Origin: JAFGNB01 sp050304135 | GTDB taxonomy: Bacteria > Fibrobacterota > Chitinivibrionia > Chitinivibrionales > Chitinispirillaceae | Length of the DNA: 64,000 bases | Direction: 5' to 3' | NCBI GenBank assembly: GCA_050304135.1 | Contig: JBNLDC010000047.1 | Coordinates: forward strand, 1 to 64,000 | In this document: positions 60,230-64,000 of the stretch, in pieces | Position numbering within the stretch: position 1 is the first letter of the stretch | Layout: each line of letters begins with the position of its first letter | The notes under the pieces: generated by a model | What the model was told of the DNA's origin: nothing | Databases searched by the model: none | What the model saw: only the letters and a program-made list of their open reading frames with translations | Translations under genes and position numbers: made by a program

Positions 60230-61027
60230 TTACACTGCTACTCTTTCTTCTCCTGCGTAGATGTTAAAACCGTCGGGCCGGGCGAATCCAATCAGGGTGA
60301 TTCCCATATCCCGGGCCAGATGTACTGCCTGATGGGTAGGGGCGCCACGCGAAATGGTGAGCGGTATTCCACACCGACGGAGCTTATGGATTATTTCCGA
60401 CGAAGTACGTCCGGTTCGTGCGACAATACACCGGGAAAAATCGGTTCCTTCGGTAAGGGCTGCACCGATTACCTTATCAAGTGAATTATGGCGGGCAACA
60501 TCATCGGAAAGAAATTCACGTCCGCCGTCGGTATCGATCAGCAGGGAACAGTGGACTGAACCGGTCCGTCGGAAAAGCACGGTTCCCTCCTGTATTCGGG
60601 ACGCGAGGTTGAAAACGGTCCTCCTTGGAATCGTGAGGTTATTGCGCAGTTTCTCCCGCATGGATATCTCCGCCACCGTGGTGTACATGGCGCATCGGCC
60701 GCAACCCGTTGTGTAAAGGCGTTTGCGCATCAGCGAAGGGTCGGGCATGCGCGAGAGGGTTACGGTGACCGTCCACCGCTGCCGGTCACAGCAATACTCG
60801 GTAATCTCATCGGGCGTGGTGATGTACCCGGACGTGAAGAGGTACCCGGTTGTCAGCTCCCTGAGGTCGGAAGGTGAGGCAAGCAGGGTGGCAAGCTCCG
60901 TTCCGTTGGCGACGATGGTGAGCGGTATTTCGGCGGCAATGGAATCGGATGTCCGTACAACGCCGGTATCGGAAACCCGTGAGATTTCCATCATGGTTTC
61001 CGGACCGAAGTCTCCACGTCTGTTCAT
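60230..61027 (-). CDS. fdhD: formate dehydrogenase sulfurtransferase
   Basis: This 265-residue protein passes sulfur from cysteine desulfurase to the molybdenum cofactor of formate dehydrogenase. The catalytic CxxC is Cys109-Gly-Arg-Cys112 (TTGCGRCAM). The family signatures DVARHNSLDKVIGAAL, SEIIHKLRRCGIPLTISRGAPTH and GFARPDGFNIY are present. The start overlaps the mobB-like gene by four bases (ATGA). Its presence beside fdhA supports the assignment of that gene as an active formate dehydrogenase. Confidence 0.95.
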   Translation of the reverse strand: MNRRGDFGPETMMEISRVSDTGVVRTSDSIAAEIPLTIVANGTELATLLASPSDLRELTTGYLFTSGYITTPDEITEYCCDRQRWTVTVTLSRMPDPSLMRKRLYTTGCGRCAMYTTVAEISMREKLRNNLTIPRRTVFNLASRIQEGTVLFRRTGSVHCSLLIDTDGGREFLSDDVARHNSLDKVIGAALTEGTDFSRCIVARTGRTSSEIIHKLRRCGIPLTISRGAPTHQAVHLARDMGITLIGFARPDGFNIYAGEERVAV

Positions 61028-61506
61028 ATGCAGGATTCCTTCCCGGGCTCCGGGATATGAACGCTGTCATGCGGAGAAACGGGAACCGTTGGAGCAACGG
61101 CAAGAACGGCGAGTTGTACCATTACCTCTTTTTCGATACCGAGTTTCCCGGCCAGAGACGAAAGGATCGATGGACCGGGCATGCGCCCGCGGATAATATC
61201 GGCTTTTGCTTCGGCCAGAGCAGCCGAGGGTTTGGGATTGTCGGCAGGGAGATAAATAACACAATCCGGAGTGAATTGTTCAAGAATACTGTTGCTTTCA
61301 ATGATCAGAAACCGGCACGTCCCGCCACAGCCGAGAATTTCGCGCAGTGGAGTGCCGATGGGAAAATAGTGGTCCCCGCCGGGTTTCGCCACCGTGTGAT
61401 GCCCGATTTTCACCATCCGTGCGTCGGGGAGCACTTCGAGCAGCGAACGGGCAAGTGTCGTTTTTCCGATAGCGGACCGTGCTCCTGCGATCACGATTGT
61501 TTTCAT
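61024..61506 (-). CDS. MobB-like P-loop protein
   Basis: The protein has about 160 residues from ATG 61506, the Met directly before the conserved MKTIVIAGARSAIGKTT; the frame is open 50 codons further up, but that part overlaps the ferritin-like gene. GARSAIGKT (8-16) is a Walker A loop. KIGHHTVAKPGGDHY and LIIESNSIL follow the pattern of MobB, the GTP-binding accessory factor of guanine-dinucleotide synthesis. It diverges from proteobacterial MobB, so the name is tentative. It overlaps fdhD by four bases, and mobA is encoded two genes downstream. Confidence 0.7.
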   Translation of the reverse strand: MKTIVIAGARSAIGKTTLARSLLEVLPDARMVKIGHHTVAKPGGDHYFPIGTPLREILGCGGTCRFLIIESNSILEQFTPDCVIYLPADNPKPSAALAEAKADIIRGRMPGPSILSSLAGKLGIEKEVMVQLAVLAVAPTVPVSPHDSVHIPEPGKESCI

Positions 61507-61534
61507 GCCCGTTTCCATTTCCCGCACACGTTCC

Positions 61535-61990
61535 TCAGAACACTTCCGGATACCCGATGTCAACAAACGCTTTTTCAAGTTTCTGTTTGTGACCGAGTTC
61601 CATATTGGCAAGATTCTCGAATATGGAACGTACATCAGGCGTTGATGCGGCAGCAAGTGACTGGTAGAATTCCACCGCCTGCTGTTCCTTTTTCATTGCC
61701 AGTGTGATTGCATCCGACGGTTTCATGTCGAGGCGCAACTGCGGCAGTTCCTGCGATTCAGCTACTTTCCAGTCGGTAGACGGTGCAGCTATCTTCATGA
61801 CCATCGTCGGGTCGTGAAGGAATCGTTCGAGTGCGTCGAAGTGGTTCTGTTCTTCATGCGCAAGCTGTTCAAACAGTTCGCGAACAGCGGCGGCGGAAAC
61901 TTTCCCTGCGACACCGCGGTAGAAGTCCCGTGCTTCGGCTTCCCTTCGGGTGGCGACACTCATGATTTCTTCGAATTGTGACTGATCCAT
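61535..61990 (-). CDS. ferritin-like/rubrerythrin-family diiron protein
   Basis: The 151-residue four-helix protein has two ExxH pairs: EEQNHFDALE (about 46-55) and ANMELGHKQKLE (about 129-140), plus Glu residues in the partner helices (REAEARDFYRG and KKEQQAVEFYQ). This is the diiron site of the ferritin/rubrerythrin superfamily. It has no rubredoxin domain, so a peroxidase or iron-storage role is likely rather than classical rubrerythrin. AAGGAG before the ATG supports the start. Lying 82 bp after fdhA, it may protect the oxygen-sensitive enzyme, which is inference. Confidence 0.85.
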   Translation of the reverse strand: MDQSQFEEIMSVATRREAEARDFYRGVAGKVSAAAVRELFEQLAHEEQNHFDALERFLHDPTMVMKIAAPSTDWKVAESQELPQLRLDMKPSDAITLAMKKEQQAVEFYQSLAAASTPDVRSIFENLANMELGHKQKLEKAFVDIGYPEVF

Positions 61991-62072
61991 GAATTTCTCC
62001 TTAATTCATTACAACTGCATTCAGCTGAGGACAACGGGAGGCGCCGGATTATTCCGCACCTCCCGTCGTTAA

Positions 62073-64000
62073 TTACGGACGAGCCTGTCGTCTTACACCA
62101 CTGTCAAGTGATCCGACGCCATCGGCGACTTTTTCTATCGAAATGGCGCAGGCCTTATATTCGGCGGTTTCCGTGACACTGTCAAACTTGTCGATAGTCA
62201 GAACGTTTCCGCACGCTTCGGTAAAGTGGAATGAACACCAGGTGACACCAGGAGCGGAACGTTTCGTTACCCAGGCCTTGAGAGTTATGGATCCTCTCCG
62301 GCTTGTCGCTTTTATCGTATCACCGGTTTTGATCCCGAGTTTTTCGGCATCAACGGGACTGATCTCCAGCAGTTCTTCGCCGAAAATGTTCTCCATACCG
62401 ATACTGTTGCGGGTTTGTGTTCCGGAATGATAATGCCACAACCGCCTTCCCGTTGACAGAATGAACGGATAGTCGGTGTCGGGAGGTTCAGCCTGAGGTA
62501 TATAGTCAGTCCGGGAAAAGAGTCCCTTGCCCCTGGTGAATTTACCATCGCGATGCAGGAATTCGGTTCCCGGGTGTTCTACGGTCGGGCACGGCCATTG
62601 CAGACCTAACTGCTCAATCCGTTCCCAGGTGATGCCCGCATAGGAGGTGGCGGTTTTACGCAGGTCTTCCCAGACTGCATTGGCCGAGGTGAAACCAAGG
62701 TCGACACCGAGACGTTTCGCCAGCTCCTGCATGACCCACCAGTGGGAACGCGCTTCACCCGGGGGCGTCAGGGCACGTCGTACCCGCTGGACCCGGCGTT
62801 CGGAATTGGTAAAGGTGCCGTCCTCCTCGCCCCAGGAGGTGTCGGGAAAGATCACGTCCGCATAGGGGGTGGTGATATTCGGGAAAATATCACACACAAT
62901 AAAAAATTCAAGGGCTTCAAGCTCCTTGATGGTATGTGCCATATTAGGCTCGGTCTGCACTGTATTGTCACCCACACAGTAGAGAATCCTTGTGCCGCCG
63001 TCAAGCGCCTTGTGCAGCATGGTCGGCATTTTGTACCCCGGTTTTGTTGAGAGGTTCTCCACTCCCCAGGCCTTTGCCATTTTTTCGGCAACGGTTTTAT
63101 TGTCGACCGCCTGATAATTATGGTACACGTTGGGAAGCGCGCCGACATCGCAGGCCCCCTGTACGTTATTCTGACCACGCAACGGATTGACGCCGCCCGC
63201 GTATTTCCCCATGTTGCCGAGCACCATCTGGAGGTTCGCCAGAGTTTTCACATTGTCGGTTCCACAGATATGTTCCGTAATACCGAGTGTGTAGCAGACA
63301 CTGGTTGTCTGCGCTTCTCCCAGAATACGTGCCACCTTCTTCATGGTTTCCACGGGAACGCCGCAGATTTCAGACGCCTTTTCGACCGGATAATCCTTCA
63401 CGCTTTCACGGATCAGCTCTGGATTTTCGGTGTTTTCACGCACAAAATCCTCGTCTGCCCAGCCGTTTTTGTAGATTTCGTTGATCAAACCGTTGATATA
63501 CGCGATATCGGTGCCGACCTTGTGCTGCACGTACATGGTCGCCCAGCGGGTAAGATCGATGGCCCGCGGATCATTCACGATCAGTTTGGCGCCGCGTTTC
63601 ACCGCACGTTTCATGTAATACGAAATGACCGGGTGGGCCTCGGTGGTGTTCGAACCGATAACGAACAGTACCTCCGCATCCTGGATTTCGCGAATCGAAT
63701 TTGTCATTGCACCACTGCCGAACGAAGTAGCCAGACCGGCCACGGTAGGAGCGTGTCACGTTCGGGCGCAGTGATCGACATTATTCGTGCCGATCACCGC
63801 GCGGGTGAATTTCTGGATTGCGTAATTATTCTCGTTGGTGATCCGGCCGGAACCGAATGCGGAGAATACATCGGCGCCGTCGCGTTCGGTGATTTCCCTG
63901 ATCCGGTCAGCCGTGTAATTGAGCGCCTCTTCCCACGAAACCCGGACGTGCTCACCGTTCTTCCTGATCATCGGGTATTTCAGCCGTTTTGGGCTGGAGG
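62073..64000 (-). CDS. fdhA: formate dehydrogenase alpha subunit, selenocysteine-containing (5' end outside window)
   Basis: This molybdopterin-guanine-dinucleotide enzyme oxidises formate to CO2. The frame is open from the window edge and interrupted only by TGA 63756-63758, which sits exactly where the catalytic selenocysteine belongs: CART-U-HAPTVAGL. His next to it and the downstream pterin-binding segments (SNTTEAHPV, NDPRAIDL, GMENIFGEELLEISP, SFHFTEACGN) are those of the FdhF/FdhA family. About 80 residues precede the Sec in view; roughly 60 more, with the first 4Fe-4S site, should lie beyond the window. Downstream come ferritin-like, mobB-like, fdhD and mobA genes. The electron partner subunits are not visible, so NAD-linked, ferredoxin-linked or hydrogenase-linked use stays open. 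Standard gene calling would split this gene in two. Confidence 0.95.
63727..63743 (-). promoter_or_regulatory. bacterial SECIS-like hairpin
   Basis: On the mRNA strand GUGGCC pairs with GGCUAC (six pairs, one G-U) around a GGUCU loop, giving a 17-nt hairpin that starts 12 bases after the UGA. The E. coli fdhF minimal SECIS is also 17 nt, starts about 11 bases after its UGA and has the same GGUCU in the loop. The bulged U that SelB contacts in E. coli is not obvious here. Confidence 0.78.
63756..63758 (-). other. in-frame TGA read as selenocysteine
   Basis: The codon lies between ACG (Thr) and CAC (His) in a continuously conserved protein context, the active site of formate dehydrogenase. A hairpin of bacterial SECIS geometry begins 12 bases downstream. 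The organism must therefore possess SelA, SelB, SelC and SelD elsewhere in its genome. Confidence 0.94.

Overview
The window looks like part of the chromosome of a diderm, anaerobic, selenocysteine-using bacterium. The evidence is a heptosyltransferase-type glycosyltransferase, an AsmA-like protein, lipoproteins and barrel-like proteins (outer membrane), a bidirectional NiFe hydrogenase, a molybdenum formate dehydrogenase read through an in-frame TGA, and a giant 2-hydroxyacyl-CoA dehydratase activase. I cannot name the phylum from sequence alone. A deep-branching FCB-type or Fibrobacterota-like lineage would fit, but this is a weak guess. No rRNA, tRNA or CRISPR array was found.

Layout. 1-1.3 kb: a 21-bp tandem repeat, a hairpin plus Rho-independent terminator, and no recognisable gene. 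1.24-2.65 kb: an AT-rich two-gene block (M23-like peptidase and SIMPL protein) enclosed by an 18/19-bp inverted repeat. 2.9-8.1 kb: plus-strand single genes (SDR oxidoreductase, class-C beta-lactamase-like hydrolase, several small envelope proteins, a gene remnant) separated by dispersed repeats. 8.5-35 kb: housekeeping and envelope genes, including aconitase, a 1.4-thousand-residue P-loop/TPR protein, YbgC thioesterase, an NtrC-type regulator, an AsmA-like protein, a THUMP methyltransferase, DNA polymerase II, a coiled-coil M23 peptidase, a Ser/Thr kinase, an LPS-type glycosylation group, an AnmK-like protein, a 45-residue membrane protein, a sigma-70 factor and a transglutaminase-like protein. 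35.3-39.7 kb: the fused activase.

39.9-46.95 kb is the least ordinary part. Three adjacent genes encode (i) an adaptor-like protein with an Ig-like domain and two carboxypeptidase-regulatory-like repeats, (ii) a large protein with an OmpA/peptidoglycan-binding-like N-terminus, an NlpC/P60- or CHAP-like domain and a compositionally foreign C-terminus, and (iii) an AT-rich helical protein with a Gly/Ala-rich membrane-insertion segment. I read this as a candidate contractile-injection or type VI-associated effector cassette. No structural secretion gene is in the window.

47.4-52.4 kb (minus): hoxFUYH plus a maturation protease, an NAD-linked NiFe hydrogenase (group 3d type). 52.9-64 kb (minus): one molybdenum/formate block, transcribed in the order fdhA (selenoprotein, 5' end outside the window), ferritin-like protein, mobB-like, fdhD, mobA, modA, modB, modC, modE, a 60-residue Cys protein, moeA, moaA, moaC, MOSC protein, mogA. 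Most junctions overlap or are a few bases apart. A 24-bp palindrome with the classical ModE 8-8-8 geometry lies 36 bp before modA, so molybdate uptake is probably repressed by the ModE encoded in the same operon. The block supplies molybdate (ModABC), builds and modifies the cofactor (MoaA, MoaC, MogA, MoeA, MobA), sulfurates it (FdhD) and uses it in FdhA. Together with Hox the two loci would interconvert formate, hydrogen and NADH.

Coordinates of short motifs were read by eye and can be off by one or two bases. All family assignments come from recognising motifs, not from searches.
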